This document shows positions 43,294 through 53,148 of a stretch of DNA of 64,000 bases, piece by piece. Made by a program: the position numbers and the translations under genes. The notes under the pieces were generated by a model. That model was not told where the DNA came from and did not search any database. It worked only from the letters and a program-made list of their open reading frames with translations. Source of the DNA: Nocardioides sp. SLBN-35 (GTDB lineage: Bacteria; Actinomycetota; Actinomycetes; Propionibacteriales; Nocardioidaceae). The stretch spans positions 1,054,001-1,118,000 of the forward strand of contig NZ_VFNU01000001.1 of the NCBI RefSeq assembly GCF_006715725.1, in the 5' to 3' direction. Each line of letters begins with the position of its first letter. The stretch's first letter is position 1.

Positions 43294-46086
43294 CTACGCA
43301 CGGCGCCGGGTGCGTCCGCCGCGGGCGCAGAGCAACCCGCCGGCGAGCAGCAGGAGGCCGAGCACGCCCTGCCATCCGGCCACCGCCGACCCGGTCGCGG
43401 GCAGGGCACCGGCGTCCCCGGCACCGGCACCCTGCCCGCCGTCCTGACCATCCTGACCACCGTCAGCGCCACCGCCGTTCCCGCCGCCGGCACCGCCACC
43501 CGCCTGCGGTACGCCGGCACCCGGGTCACCCGTGCCCGGGCCGCTCCCCGGGGCGGCGGTGACGCTCAGCGTCGCCGTCGCGATGACGGTGTCGCCGGGT
43601 GCGGCGAGCACGGCGAACAGGCCGGTGCACGAGCACCGTCGCGGCGTCGGCACGACGTAAGAGCCGGTCACGGTCAGCTCGGCGGCCTGCGCGGAGCCGC
43701 ACCGGTTCGCCGTGCACGAGCCGGGCGCCGTCACCGTGAACGTGGTGGCGTCGGTGACGTCGCCGACCTCGTTGTCGTAGGCGTCGACGCCCGCGGCCCG
43801 GAACGCCTGGGTCTGGCCCGCGGTCACGGTCGCGGTCCTCGGGGAGAGCACCACCCGGTCGACCGGGCCGGGCGTGAACCGCAGGCTGGCCACGTCCGAG
43901 AGGCCGTCGCGGCTTCCCGTGACGTCGTACGACGCCGCGACGGTGCTCGAGCACCGGTTGGCCGCGCAGGTCGCACCGGCCGGGGCGACGAAGGTGGTCT
44001 CGGCCGTGACGTCGTCGATCGGGTTGTCGTACTCGTCGTAGACGGTCGCGGTCAGGTCGACCGGCGTACCGACCGGGACGGTCGTGCTCGGCGGCTCGAT
44101 CCCGAGGTGGTGGGGCAGGCCCGGGATCACGGTCAGGATCCCGACGAACAGCCAGCTCGGCCCGGCCTCGATGTCGGTGCCGTCGACCGCGCGCACCCGG
44201 ATCACGTAGACGCCGGGCCTGGTCGAGCCACAGGTCTGGCCGGTGCAGCTGGCGCCGGCGCTGGCCTCCAGGTCGATGGCGTACGGCGTCGGGGTCGCCT
44301 CGGCGATGTTGCCGTACCGGTCCATGATGCCGGCGACGAAGTCCTGCGTCTCACCGGCACGGATGACCGCGTTGCTCGGGCCCAGGCCGCTCCGGGCCAG
44401 CGGCCCGGGGACCACGATCATCGTGGTGGTGGCGCTGAGGTCGCCGAGATGGGCGGTGACGGTGTGCTCGCCGGCGACGGTGGAGGTGCAGGTGTCGGCG
44501 CTGCATGCCAGGGTCCGCTCGCCGGCCGGCGTCGTCCAGCTGCCCGCTCCGGCGATCTCGAGGGTCGCGTCGTCGGTGACCGTGCCGATCGGCCGGTCCT
44601 CGGCGTCGTAGGCGTGGACCACGAAGGTGGCCGGTGTGCCGGCCTCGACGCTGGGCGCGGTCGCGGCCACCTCGATCCGGGCGATGCCCTCGCTCGGGTG
44701 GGCGTCGGCGTGCACCTGCAGGGTCGCGGTCGCGGTCCAACCGTCGAGCGCGGCGGTGACGGTGTAGGTGCCGGGCGTGGCCGAGGTGCAGGCGTTCGCG
44801 GTGCAGGTCCCCGGTGCGTCGATGTCGTACGTCGCACCGGCGGCGGGCCCGTGGTTGCCGAAGGTGTCGACGGTCGCCGCCTCGAAGGCTTGCGAGGCGC
44901 CGACCGTCACGGCGGCCGTGGCGGGGCTGAGGATGAGGCCGACCGGGGCGGCGGGCACCACCTCGACGCGCACCGGCTCGTTCATCACCAGGTCGTCCAG
45001 GGTGGCGAAGACGGAGTACCTCCCCGCGGCGGTCAGGATGCACGAGCCGCCCGGGCACGGCACCCGGCCCGACCCGTCGGCCGCGCCGGTCTCGGTGAGC
45101 CGGACGACGGTGAAGGTGGCCCGGTCGGTGACGTCGACGACGGTGCTCCCGGCGGTCTGCGCGCGGGCGACCAGCGTCAGGGTCTCGCCCGCGACGATGC
45201 TGGCGGGGGCATCGACGTCGAGCGCGGTCAGCACCTCGGTGCTCTCCTCGACCGTGATCGTGGCGGAGGCGGTCCGGGTCGGGTCGCTGCGCAGCGCGGC
45301 GGTGACGGTGTAGCTGCCCGGCGTCGTCGACGTGCACGTCGTGGTGCTGGCGTCGTCGTCGCAGGTGAGCCCGGTGTCCGCGCTGAAGTCGACGAGGTCG
45401 GCGGGCGAGATCGGGTTGCCGTGGCGGTCGGACAGCATCGCGGACAGGGTCGTGAGCCGGCCGGTCCCGATCGTGGTGGCCGCCGGGGTCAGCGCGATCC
45501 CCGCCGGCTCGCCCGGCGAGACCTGCAGTCCGGTGATGCTGGTGAAGCCGCCCCAGGTCGCCTTGATCACGAAGTAGCCGGCGGTCGTCGTGGTGCAGGT
45601 CGTCGCGGTGCAGGTCCCTGCACCGCCGACGAACTCGAGCTCGGCCTCGGCGCTGACGTCGTGCAGGTGCTGCCCGCTGCCGTCGACCGCCCACACGGTG
45701 AACCCGACCTGGTCGCCGGCTGCGAGCTCGGCCGGGGACGGGGTGAGGGAGATGCCCGTCGGGTCGACCGCCGCGGGGGCTGCGGGCTCCGCCCGGCCCT
45801 CGGCGGGCTTCGGGTCGGGCGTCGGGTCGGGCGTCGGCGAGGGGGTCGGCGCGGACTCCGGTGCGGGCGTCGGCTCCGGCGCCGCCTCGGGCGTGGGAAC
45901 CGCGTCGGGCGTGGTCTCGGGAGTCGCCTCGGGTGTGGGCTCCGCAGTGGCCTCGGCGGCCGTCGCGGACGGCCCGTCCGTGGGGACCGCGGGGTCGTCG
46001 GCCACCGCGGGGGCGATGCCGGTCAGCAGGAGCAGGGTGGCCGCGCCGAGGGCGAGGGCCATCGCCGGGCGGCGGCGAGAAGGCAT
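43294..46086 (-). CDS. LPxTG-anchored surface protein with Ig-like repeats
   Basis: 930 residues. Signal peptide (about 1-30, MALALGAATLLLLTGIAPAVA), a Pro/Thr/Glu-rich spacer (about 45-95), then about eight Ig-like repeats, each ending in phrases such as TATTAGYFVIKA, SYTVTAAL or TYTVTAAL. Most carry one closely spaced Cys pair (for example GTCTATTC, VPCPGGSC, GTCTANAC, ATCAANRC, GSCTANRC). A Gly/Gln/Asp-rich tail, LPATG (895-899), a hydrophobic segment and a basic end mark sortase anchoring. ATG 46086 with CGGAG 7 nt upstream. Upstream on the same strand is a LuxR regulator. Confidence 0.9.
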   Translation of the reverse strand: MPSRRRPAMALALGAATLLLLTGIAPAVADDPAVPTDGPSATAAEATAEPTPEATPETTPDAVPTPEAAPEPTPAPESAPTPSPTPDPTPDPKPAEGRAEPAAPAAVDPTGISLTPSPAELAAGDQVGFTVWAVDGSGQHLHDVSAEAELEFVGGAGTCTATTCTTTTAGYFVIKATWGGFTSITGLQVSPGEPAGIALTPAATTIGTGRLTTLSAMLSDRHGNPISPADLVDFSADTGLTCDDDASTTTCTSTTPGSYTVTAALRSDPTRTASATITVEESTEVLTALDVDAPASIVAGETLTLVARAQTAGSTVVDVTDRATFTVVRLTETGAADGSGRVPCPGGSCILTAAGRYSVFATLDDLVMNEPVRVEVVPAAPVGLILSPATAAVTVGASQAFEAATVDTFGNHGPAAGATYDIDAPGTCTANACTSATPGTYTVTAALDGWTATATLQVHADAHPSEGIARIEVAATAPSVEAGTPATFVVHAYDAEDRPIGTVTDDATLEIAGAGSWTTPAGERTLACSADTCTSTVAGEHTVTAHLGDLSATTTMIVVPGPLARSGLGPSNAVIRAGETQDFVAGIMDRYGNIAEATPTPYAIDLEASAGASCTGQTCGSTRPGVYVIRVRAVDGTDIEAGPSWLFVGILTVIPGLPHHLGIEPPSTTVPVGTPVDLTATVYDEYDNPIDDVTAETTFVAPAGATCAANRCSSTVAASYDVTGSRDGLSDVASLRFTPGPVDRVVLSPRTATVTAGQTQAFRAAGVDAYDNEVGDVTDATTFTVTAPGSCTANRCGSAQAAELTVTGSYVVPTPRRCSCTGLFAVLAAPGDTVIATATLSVTAAPGSGPGTGDPGAGVPQAGGGAGGGNGGGADGGQDGQDGGQGAGAGDAGALPATGSAVAGWQGVLGLLLLAGGLLCARGGRTRRRA

Positions 46087-46216
46087 GGTGGGACTCCGAT
46101 CGGGGACGCCGCAGGCCGAGCACGTTGCGGGCGAGTCCACCGAACGCCCCCGCACCACCGTCGGGCAACGCCGCGGAGCCCACATCGCCCCGAATGTCAC
46201 CCAATCGGCGGCGTGG

Positions 46217-48793
46217 CTACAGCAGGTCGAGCTCGATCGCCCGCTCGATGACCGCCCTGCGCGAGCGCGCGCCGAGCTTGCGGTAGATCCGCTGCAGGTG
46301 GGTCTTCACGGTGTTCTCCGACAGGTGCAGCGCGGCGGCCAGGTCGCTGCGGGTGGCGTGCTGGGCGAGGGCGGCCAGCACGGTGCGCTCCTGCCGGGTG
46401 AGGGCGAGGACGGTCGGCGCGGCGACGACGCACGCGGGCACGGAGCCGGCGAGATGGGCGCGCACGTCGTCGGTGCCCCGCTCGTCGGCGGTACGCCGCA
46501 GCCCGGCCAGGTCCTCGGCGGGCAGGTGGGCCAGGTGCAGCCGGGCGCCGTCGACCCCGACCTGGGCGAGCACCCGCTGCAGCAGGGCCGCGGCGGCCTC
46601 CTCCTGTCCGGTGCGGGCGGCCGCGGCGGCGCCGACGGTGAGCAGCGCGGCACGGGACCGGGTGGTGTGGCCGGGGTGGGTCTCCAGGGTGGGCAGCGCC
46701 GCCAGGACCGCGTCGGCGTCGCCCGCGCAGAGGCTGGCGAGGGCGGTGGCGGGTGCCAGCTGGCCGGCGTACCGCGTCGGGGCATGGAGCACGCCGGTCG
46801 CCCGGGTGTGGTTGCCGGCGGCGAGCCAGGCCGTCGCCAGGGCGGCGCGGACGGCGGCCGCGGCGACGCTGTCGCGCATCACCGGCGGCACCGGCGTCCG
46901 CCGCAGCTGCTCCTCCACCCGCCGGGCCTCGGCCGCGGCCGACCCCAGGCCGACGTGGGCGTGCAGCAGCGTCCAGGTCATCAGTGGCCAGAACTCGGTG
47001 GTGTCGCGGAAGGCGCAGTCGTCGTAGGAGCCCGCGGCGCCCGCGAAGTCGAAGGCGTCGAGCAGCAGCACCGCCTCGCCGATCCGACCCAGGGCGTTGG
47101 CCCAGGACCGGTCCTCGCCGGACCGCCACGCCTCGGCGTCGACCAGGCTGCGAGCGGCCCGGGCCTGCTGTGCCCGGCCCTCGAACGCGGGCAGGCCGAC
47201 GGCGTACACCGCCGTGTGGTTGCGGACTGTCGGCGCCGTCGCCATCGCCACCGCACGGGAGGTGGTGTCCCGCGCGCCCTCGGGGTCGCCGGCCAGGAAC
47301 TGGGAGTAGGCGAGGTGGCGCAGCGCCATCGGGCCGAGGACGGCGAGTCGCTCGGGCTCCTCCTCGCTCACCCGGCGGAAGAAGGCGAGGGCCTCCGCGG
47401 CCGCCCGACCGGACTCCTCGATGCGGCCGAGGAGGCGGAGGCTGACGACCTTCGCGACGTACCCCAGCAGGTACTCGCCCGGCGTCGGGTCGGGGAAGCG
47501 CGGACCGTCCCAGCGCGCCGAGATCGCGAAGTAGTCGGCGGCGGCGCCGCGCAAGGCCGGGTCGCGGAAGCAGGCCAACCCACGGCCGAAGGCGAGGGCG
47601 GGGAACTGGGTGAGCGCCCGGCTCGGTACGGCGGCCAGGTGCCGGTCGACGAGGCTGGCGGAATGGGCGTCCTGGGTCGTCGCGACGGCGGCGGCGTAGA
47701 CCCGCGCGGCGATGCTGAACAGCCCCGCACCCACCGCCATCTCGAGGGCGGCCTCGTGGCTGCCGTGGCGGTAGAGCCAGGTCGCGCTGCGCTCGGCGGC
47801 CCGCGCCTGCTCGGCCGGGGGCCGCTGCCGCGCCTCGGCGAGCATCGCCTCGCGCAGCGACTCGACGTACTGGAACACCTGGTGGCCGGGCGCGAAGGGG
47901 ATCCAGCGGCCGAAGCCGTTCCACTCGAGGTCGTCGAGCATCTCCTTGACCTCCGCCGGGCCGGACACCGCGTCGGACAGCTCCAGGGCGAGGTCGGCGT
48001 CGAGGTACGGCGGCACGCTGGTCGCGAGCACGAAGGCGTAGGCCGCGCCGCCCTCGAGCTGTCCGCGCAGGTCCTCGGCGACCAGTGCCTGCCAGCCGGG
48101 CTCGCGGCGACCGACGACCGGCCGGGCCGGCTCGCGCGTGAGCATCGCCGCCCGCAGCGCGAGCGGGTAGCCGTGGGTCGCCTCGTGGAGCCGCGCGGCG
48201 CCGTCGTCGGACCCGGGAGCGCCGAACGCGGCGAGCAGGTCGCGGGTCTCGGCGAGGGTGAACGCGAGGTCGTCCTCGGTCAGCAGCCGCACCTCGCCGC
48301 GCAGGGTGCGGGCGGGGCTGGCGAGGCCGCCGGAGGTCCGGGTCGTGACGACCACTCGCAGCTGCGGGACCAGCCGGAGCAGCTGCAGCAGGTCGGCCTC
48401 CACCTGGGCAGCCGCGGAGCGGACCTTCTCGTAGGCGTCGACGACGAGGAGGGGACGGGCACTGGCCCGCAGGCCGCGGGCGATCACGGCGCCCGGGTCG
48501 GCGCTGGACTCGATCTCGGCCTGCAGGGCCGGGGCGGGCATCGTAGGGCCCGTCACCCCGACCCGTCCGGCGCCGGCCAGCACCGTCTGCCAGAACGCCG
48601 AGCGCGACGTGAGCTCGTTCTCGAGGGTCACCCACACGACGTCGGTGCCGGTGAGGGTCTCGACCCAGGCCCGGGCCAGGCTGGTCTTGCCGAAGCCGCT
48701 CGGCGCCGCGAGCACGCTCAGCCGCGGCTCCGGCTCGTCGAGGAGGGTGTGCAGGCGAGCGCGCGCGAGGAGCACGGGACCACCACCGGTCAT
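46217..48793 (-). CDS. Large ATP-binding LuxR regulator (MalT/LAL-like), copy 1
   Basis: 858 residues. Walker A APSGFGKTS (30-38), a helical superhelix of TPR type in the middle, and a C-terminal LuxR HTH (LTRQERTVLAALAQHATRSD... LSENTVKTHLQRIYRKLG, about 795-850). The set is that of MalT-like ATP-dependent activators; the inducer is unknown. ATG 48793 has GGAGGAG 6 nt upstream. A paralogue is at 50505-53063. The next genes downstream are the LPxTG protein and mhuD. Confidence 0.9.
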   Translation of the reverse strand: MTGGGPVLLARARLHTLLDEPEPRLSVLAAPSGFGKTSLARAWVETLTGTDVVWVTLENELTSRSAFWQTVLAGAGRVGVTGPTMPAPALQAEIESSADPGAVIARGLRASARPLLVVDAYEKVRSAAAQVEADLLQLLRLVPQLRVVVTTRTSGGLASPARTLRGEVRLLTEDDLAFTLAETRDLLAAFGAPGSDDGAARLHEATHGYPLALRAAMLTREPARPVVGRREPGWQALVAEDLRGQLEGGAAYAFVLATSVPPYLDADLALELSDAVSGPAEVKEMLDDLEWNGFGRWIPFAPGHQVFQYVESLREAMLAEARQRPPAEQARAAERSATWLYRHGSHEAALEMAVGAGLFSIAARVYAAAVATTQDAHSASLVDRHLAAVPSRALTQFPALAFGRGLACFRDPALRGAAADYFAISARWDGPRFPDPTPGEYLLGYVAKVVSLRLLGRIEESGRAAAEALAFFRRVSEEEPERLAVLGPMALRHLAYSQFLAGDPEGARDTTSRAVAMATAPTVRNHTAVYAVGLPAFEGRAQQARAARSLVDAEAWRSGEDRSWANALGRIGEAVLLLDAFDFAGAAGSYDDCAFRDTTEFWPLMTWTLLHAHVGLGSAAAEARRVEEQLRRTPVPPVMRDSVAAAAVRAALATAWLAAGNHTRATGVLHAPTRYAGQLAPATALASLCAGDADAVLAALPTLETHPGHTTRSRAALLTVGAAAAARTGQEEAAAALLQRVLAQVGVDGARLHLAHLPAEDLAGLRRTADERGTDDVRAHLAGSVPACVVAAPTVLALTRQERTVLAALAQHATRSDLAAALHLSENTVKTHLQRIYRKLGARSRRAVIERAIELDLL

Positions 48794-48860
48794 GGCTCCT
48801 CCTCGACCCGAGTCGACGGCTGACGACGCCGGTTCCCATCATCCCGCAGGCGGGCCGACG

Positions 48861-48925
48861 GCGCAGGAGGAGGGCGCAGGAGGAGGACTCAGGAGGGGGA
48901 CTCAGGAGGAGGACTCAGGAGGTGG
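48861..48925. repeat. Five tandem 13-bp repeats
   Basis: Units GCGCAGGAGGAGG (x2), ACTCAGGAGGGGG, ACTCAGGAGGAGG, ACTCAGGAGGTGG, exactly 13 bp each. They lie in the 288-bp gap (48794-49081) between the LuxR gene and the divergent MFS gene. Confidence 0.75.
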
Positions 48926-48927
48926 GA

Positions 48928-48962
48928 CCCGGACGGACCTGGGGGGATATGGTCCGTCCGGG
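48928..48962. promoter_or_regulatory. 12-bp-arm palindrome in LuxR/MFS divergent region
   Basis: CCCGGACGGACC (48928-48939) pairs with 48951-48962 across an 11-nt spacer, right after the 13-bp repeats. A symmetrical site of this size could be an operator, perhaps for the adjacent LuxR proteins, or a hairpin. Confidence 0.45.
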
Positions 48963-49081
48963 CCGTACCGGTTTCACCGGCGTCGTCGCCCCACCCGCGA
49001 CGCCGGCCCTGCCGGCCCCCGGTCGTCCGCGGTACGGACCCCGTGCGCCGGCGGGTCCAGCGAACCCCCACCATTGCCCGC

Positions 49082-50548
49082 GTGACAATGCTCCGTCGCG
49101 GATGTCGCCCGTCGAGTCACCCGCTCCTCGCGGTGATCGCGCTGCTGGCCGCCGTCGAGGTCGCCAGCGGCGTGATCCAGGGCTACTACGGACCGGTGAT
49201 GGTGGACATCGCCCACGACCTCGACGTCCGGTACGCCGACCTCAACTGGCTCGAGGCCGCCCAGCTGGTGTTCTCGGCGCTGGTCGTGCCGCCGCTGGCC
49301 CGGCTGGGCGACCTGGTCGGTCACCGGCGGGTGCTGCTGGTCGCGACCGCGGTGACGGCGCTCGCGACCTGGGGCATCGCGTTCGCACCCAGCTTCCCGG
49401 CGATGCTGGTCGCCTGGACCCTGCAGGGCACCTACGTCGTCTGGCTGCCCATCGAGGTCGCCGTCATGCACCGGCGCACGGCCGGCCGGCCCGACCAGGG
49501 CCGGCTCACCCGGCGGGCCGCGGCGATCCTGGTCGCGACCCTCGAGCTCTCGGTCATCGTCGCCGCCGTGCTCGCCGGCCAGCTCGCCGACCGGGTCTCC
49601 CTGACCACGATGCTGGTGCTGCCGGCGGTCGTCGTCACGCTCTGCCTGCCGCTGCTCGCGCTGCTCGAGGAGATCCCCGGGCTGCCGGGCGGCCGGTTCG
49701 ACTGGGGCGGCCTGGGCCTGATGGCGCTCGCCGTGCTCTCCGTGCTCGGCGGCCTGGTCGCGATCCGGCTCGACGGCCCCACCTCGCTCCCCGCCTGGCT
49801 CCTCGTCGCGATCGGCGTGGTCCTGCTCGTGCCCTGGTGGCGCTACGAGGCACGCCACCCCGACCCGATGATCGACGTCCGGCTGCTCCGGGAGCCGGCG
49901 CAGTGGAGCGTCCAGGCCACGGCCTTCCTGGTGGGGATGTCCCTGCTCGGCGCGCAGGTCCCGCTCTCGACGTACTTCCGCAGCGACCCGGACGTGCACG
50001 GCTACGGCTTCGGCCTGACCGCGGCCCAGGGCTCGGTCCGGATCGCGTTCTACGTGGCCTGCCTGGCGATCGGCGCGCTGACCCTCGGCCCGGTGAGCCG
50101 ACGCCTCGGGGCCCGGGGCGCGATGGCGCTCGGCTGTGTCGTGTACGCCGCCGGGTACGCCGCGTGGCTGCCCTTCCACGCCAGCCCCGGCGCCGCCTGG
50201 GGAGTGATGGCCGTGATCGGGCTCGGCACCGGAGGCCTGGTCGCCGCGATCCCGGCCGCGGCGGCGGCCGTCGCCCCGCCGGGCCGGGTCGGCTCGGCCA
50301 CCGGGCTCACCAACGCCGCGAAGACCGTCGGCGGCGGCATCGCGTCGTCGGTGTTCGCGATCTGCCTCGCCGGCTCCGGGGCGATCCGGGTCGACGGAGG
50401 CAGCCTCGGCGGCTACTACGCGGTCTGGTCGATCTGCGCGGCCTCCGGCCTGGTGGCTGCGGTGGTGCTGGGCGTCACGGCCCGGGCAGCGGCGAGCTCG
50501 GCGCTCAACCTCGAGCCAGCAGGTCCAGCTCGATCGCCTTCTCGATGA
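49082..50548 (+). CDS. MFS transporter
   Basis: 488 residues, about 14 hydrophobic segments, drug-exporter-like (GVIQGYYGPVMVDI in helix 1; motif A-like ARLGDLVGHRRVLLV). The GTG at 49082 (VTMLRRGCR) or ATG 49088 are both possible starts; no ribosome site is clear. Its end overlaps the end of the second LuxR gene by 44 bp on the other strand. Lying between the two LuxR paralogues, it may be one of their targets. Confidence 0.85.
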   Translation: MTMLRRGCRPSSHPLLAVIALLAAVEVASGVIQGYYGPVMVDIAHDLDVRYADLNWLEAAQLVFSALVVPPLARLGDLVGHRRVLLVATAVTALATWGIAFAPSFPAMLVAWTLQGTYVVWLPIEVAVMHRRTAGRPDQGRLTRRAAAILVATLELSVIVAAVLAGQLADRVSLTTMLVLPAVVVTLCLPLLALLEEIPGLPGGRFDWGGLGLMALAVLSVLGGLVAIRLDGPTSLPAWLLVAIGVVLLVPWWRYEARHPDPMIDVRLLREPAQWSVQATAFLVGMSLLGAQVPLSTYFRSDPDVHGYGFGLTAAQGSVRIAFYVACLAIGALTLGPVSRRLGARGAMALGCVVYAAGYAAWLPFHASPGAAWGVMAVIGLGTGGLVAAIPAAAAAVAPPGRVGSATGLTNAAKTVGGGIASSVFAICLAGSGAIRVDGGSLGGYYAVWSICAASGLVAAVVLGVTARAAASSALNLEPAGPARSPSR

Positions 50549-53063
50549 CCCCGTCGCGGGAGTTGACGCCGAGCTTGCGGTAGATCCGCTGCAGGTGGGT
50601 CTTCACCGTGTTCTCCGAGACGTGCAGGGCCGTCGCGACGGCCGCGCGGGTCGGGTGGTGCGCGAAGGCCGCGACGACGAGCCGCTCCTGCGGGGTGAGC
50701 GAGATGCTGACGGTGCTGCCGGCCATGCAGTCGGGGACCGCTCCACCGAGGTAGCCGCTCAGCGCCACGTCGCCCTGCGTCTGGGCCAGCCCGCGCAGTG
50801 CGGCGAGGTCGGGCGCCGGGAGGTACATGAGGTGGGCCCGGGCGCCGGTCGGCCCGACCATCGCGAGGACCCGGTCCAGCAGGGCCGCCGCCGTGTCGGG
50901 ACGCTCGCAGCGCAGCGCGGCGGCCGCGCCCAGGGTGAGCAGCGCGGCGCGGGACCGGGTCGTGTGGCCCGGCCGGCTCTCCAGACGGGGGAGCACGGCG
51001 ACCGCATCGGCCGCCTCACCCGCCAGCAGCCGGGCCAGCAGCTGCGCGGGAGCCAGCTGTCCGGCGTACCTCGTGCGGGTGCGGAGCAGCGGGCCGGCCT
51101 TGGTGCGGTTGCCGCCGGCCAGCCACAGCACGGCCAGGGCAGCACGGACCGCGGCGGCGCCCAGGCTGTCCGCGGAGCCCGGCGGCGCCGGGGTGCGGTC
51201 CAGCGCCGCCTCGACCCGGTGCGCCTCGGTGGCGGCATGGCCCAGGCCGAGCCGGGCATGCATCAGCGTCCACGTGACGAAGGGCCAGAACTCGGAGGCC
51301 ACGGCGAACGGGCAGTCGTCGTACTCCGCGACGGATGCGGTCAGCTCGAAGTCGTCGAGGAGCAGGCAGGCCTGACCGATCCGGCCCAGCGCGTTGACGT
51401 AGGTGTGCGTCTGCCCGGGGCGCCAGGCCGCGGGGTCGACGTGCTGCTGGGCCGAACGAGCCTCGGCGCAGCGACCGTCGAGCGCGTCGAGGCCGACCGC
51501 GTAGACCGCCGTGTGGTTGAGCGACTCGGGTCGGGTGCTCATCGTGATCGCCCGATTCACCGCGCTGCGCGCGGCGTCGACCTGAGCGTCCTGGAACAAG
51601 GAGTAGGCGAGGTGGCGCAGCGTCGCGGCGCCGAGGTCGGCGACGTGGTGCTGCTCCCCGTCGGGGATGGTGTCGAAGTGGGCCAGTGCGTGCTGCGCGG
51701 CACGGCCCGAGTCGTCGAAACGGCCCAGCACCCGCAGGCTGGCGACCTTGGCGGTGTGCACCATGAGCACCTCGCCCGGCGTCATGTCGGGCGGCGGGGG
51801 ACCGACCCAGGAGGCCGGGATCCGGAAGTACTCCGCGGCCGCGCCGTGCAGCGCGGGGTCGCGGTGGCAGGCCAGGCCGCGGCCGAGCGCCAGCGCCGGG
51901 TACTGGGTCAGCGCCCGCCGGGGCACCGTCGCGAGCTGCCGGTCGAAGCGGCTGGTGGTGATCGTCTCGGGGTTGCTGACGACCAGGTCCGCGTAGACCC
52001 GCCCGACGACGTCGTACTGACGGGCGGCGACGGCGACCTCGAAGGCCGCCTCGAAGAGGCCGTGCCGGCGCAGCCAGGTGGCGGTGACCCGCGCGGCGCG
52101 GGCCTGCTGGGCGGCGGGCCGGCGGGCGGCGTCGGCGAGCATGGCGCTGCGCAGCGACTCGACGTACTGGAACACCTGGCGGCCCGGCGCGAACGGGATC
52201 CAGCGGCCGAATCCGTTCCACTCGAGCTCGGCCAGCACGCCCTTGACGTCGGCCGAGCCGGTCAGCTCGACGGCGAGGTCGGCGTCGAAGTACGGCGGCA
52301 GGCAGGTCGCCAGGACCAGCTCGTACGCCGCTCCGTCGCCGAGCTGGACGCGCAGGTCCTCCGCGACCAGCGACTGCCAGTCCGGGGTGTCGGGGTCCGT
52401 GCCGGTCCGTGCCAGCGAGAGCATGCCGGCGCGCACGGCCAGCGGGAAGCCTCCGGTCGCGGCGTGCAGCTCGCCGGCCTGCTCGGCGAGCCCGGGCTCG
52501 CCGAAGGCCGCGAGCAGCTCGCGGGTCTCCCCGGAGGTGAACGCGAGGTCGTTCGCGGTCAGCAGCTCGACGTCGCCGCGCAGGGTGCGGCCGGGGTTGC
52601 CGAGCCCGGCGCCGGTGCGGGTCGTGACGACCACCCGGAGCCCGGGCACCAGCCGGACCAGGCGCTGCAGGTCCGCGTCGACGGGACCGGTGTCGTCGCG
52701 CAGCCGCTCGTGGGCGTCGACGACCAGGACGAGGGGACCGCGTCCGGTCAGCGCGCCGGCGACGAGCTCGGCCAGGTCACCGGTCCGCTCGACGTCCCCG
52801 ACCAGGCCGGCGGCCTCGTCGGACGGCAGCACGCCCAGCCGGCCGGCGGTGGTCAGCACCAGCTGCCAGAAGGTGGCGCGGCGTACGTGGTCGGTGTCGA
52901 GGGTGACCCAGACGACAGTGCCGGGGTCGCGGGTCGCGACCCAGCACCGCACCAGGCTGGTCTTCCCCGACCCGCTGGGCGCCGAGAGGACGACGATCCG
53001 CGGGTCCTCCTGGTCCAGCCGCTCGTGCAGCCGGGGACGCGCGAGGAGGACGGGTCCCGTCAT
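50505..53063 (-). CDS. Large ATP-binding LuxR regulator (MalT/LAL-like), copy 2
   Basis: 852 residues, paralogue of 46217-48793 with many identical stretches (LEWNGFGRWIPFAPG, QVFQYVESLR, LARAHTTRSRAALLT-like helices and an almost identical HTH). Walker A APSGSGKTS (28-36). C-terminal HTH LHVSENTVKTHLQRIYRKLG. ATG 53063 is preceded by GGGGGAG; a -10-like TAGGGT is at 53087-53092 (minus strand). Target unknown. Confidence 0.9.
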   Translation of the reverse strand: MTGPVLLARPRLHERLDQEDPRIVVLSAPSGSGKTSLVRCWVATRDPGTVVWVTLDTDHVRRATFWQLVLTTAGRLGVLPSDEAAGLVGDVERTGDLAELVAGALTGRGPLVLVVDAHERLRDDTGPVDADLQRLVRLVPGLRVVVTTRTGAGLGNPGRTLRGDVELLTANDLAFTSGETRELLAAFGEPGLAEQAGELHAATGGFPLAVRAGMLSLARTGTDPDTPDWQSLVAEDLRVQLGDGAAYELVLATCLPPYFDADLAVELTGSADVKGVLAELEWNGFGRWIPFAPGRQVFQYVESLRSAMLADAARRPAAQQARAARVTATWLRRHGLFEAAFEVAVAARQYDVVGRVYADLVVSNPETITTSRFDRQLATVPRRALTQYPALALGRGLACHRDPALHGAAAEYFRIPASWVGPPPPDMTPGEVLMVHTAKVASLRVLGRFDDSGRAAQHALAHFDTIPDGEQHHVADLGAATLRHLAYSLFQDAQVDAARSAVNRAITMSTRPESLNHTAVYAVGLDALDGRCAEARSAQQHVDPAAWRPGQTHTYVNALGRIGQACLLLDDFELTASVAEYDDCPFAVASEFWPFVTWTLMHARLGLGHAATEAHRVEAALDRTPAPPGSADSLGAAAVRAALAVLWLAGGNRTKAGPLLRTRTRYAGQLAPAQLLARLLAGEAADAVAVLPRLESRPGHTTRSRAALLTLGAAAALRCERPDTAAALLDRVLAMVGPTGARAHLMYLPAPDLAALRGLAQTQGDVALSGYLGGAVPDCMAGSTVSISLTPQERLVVAAFAHHPTRAAVATALHVSENTVKTHLQRIYRKLGVNSRDGVIEKAIELDLLARG

Positions 53064-53148
53064 CGGCGTCTCCCCCTTTCGGAGGAACCCTAGTGTCGGG
53101 ACGCCGGGTCGGTGACGGTTTTGGTGAGCCTGGCTCGAGATGCGCCTC

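Noticed and set aside
43294..46086. Surface protein as an adhesin for host cells
   Set aside because: Ig repeats and LPxTG show only wall anchoring; nothing in the sequence points to a host.
48861..48925. Tandem 13-bp units as a CRISPR or origin iterons
   Set aside because: No spacers, no AT-rich region, no dnaA or replication gene nearby.
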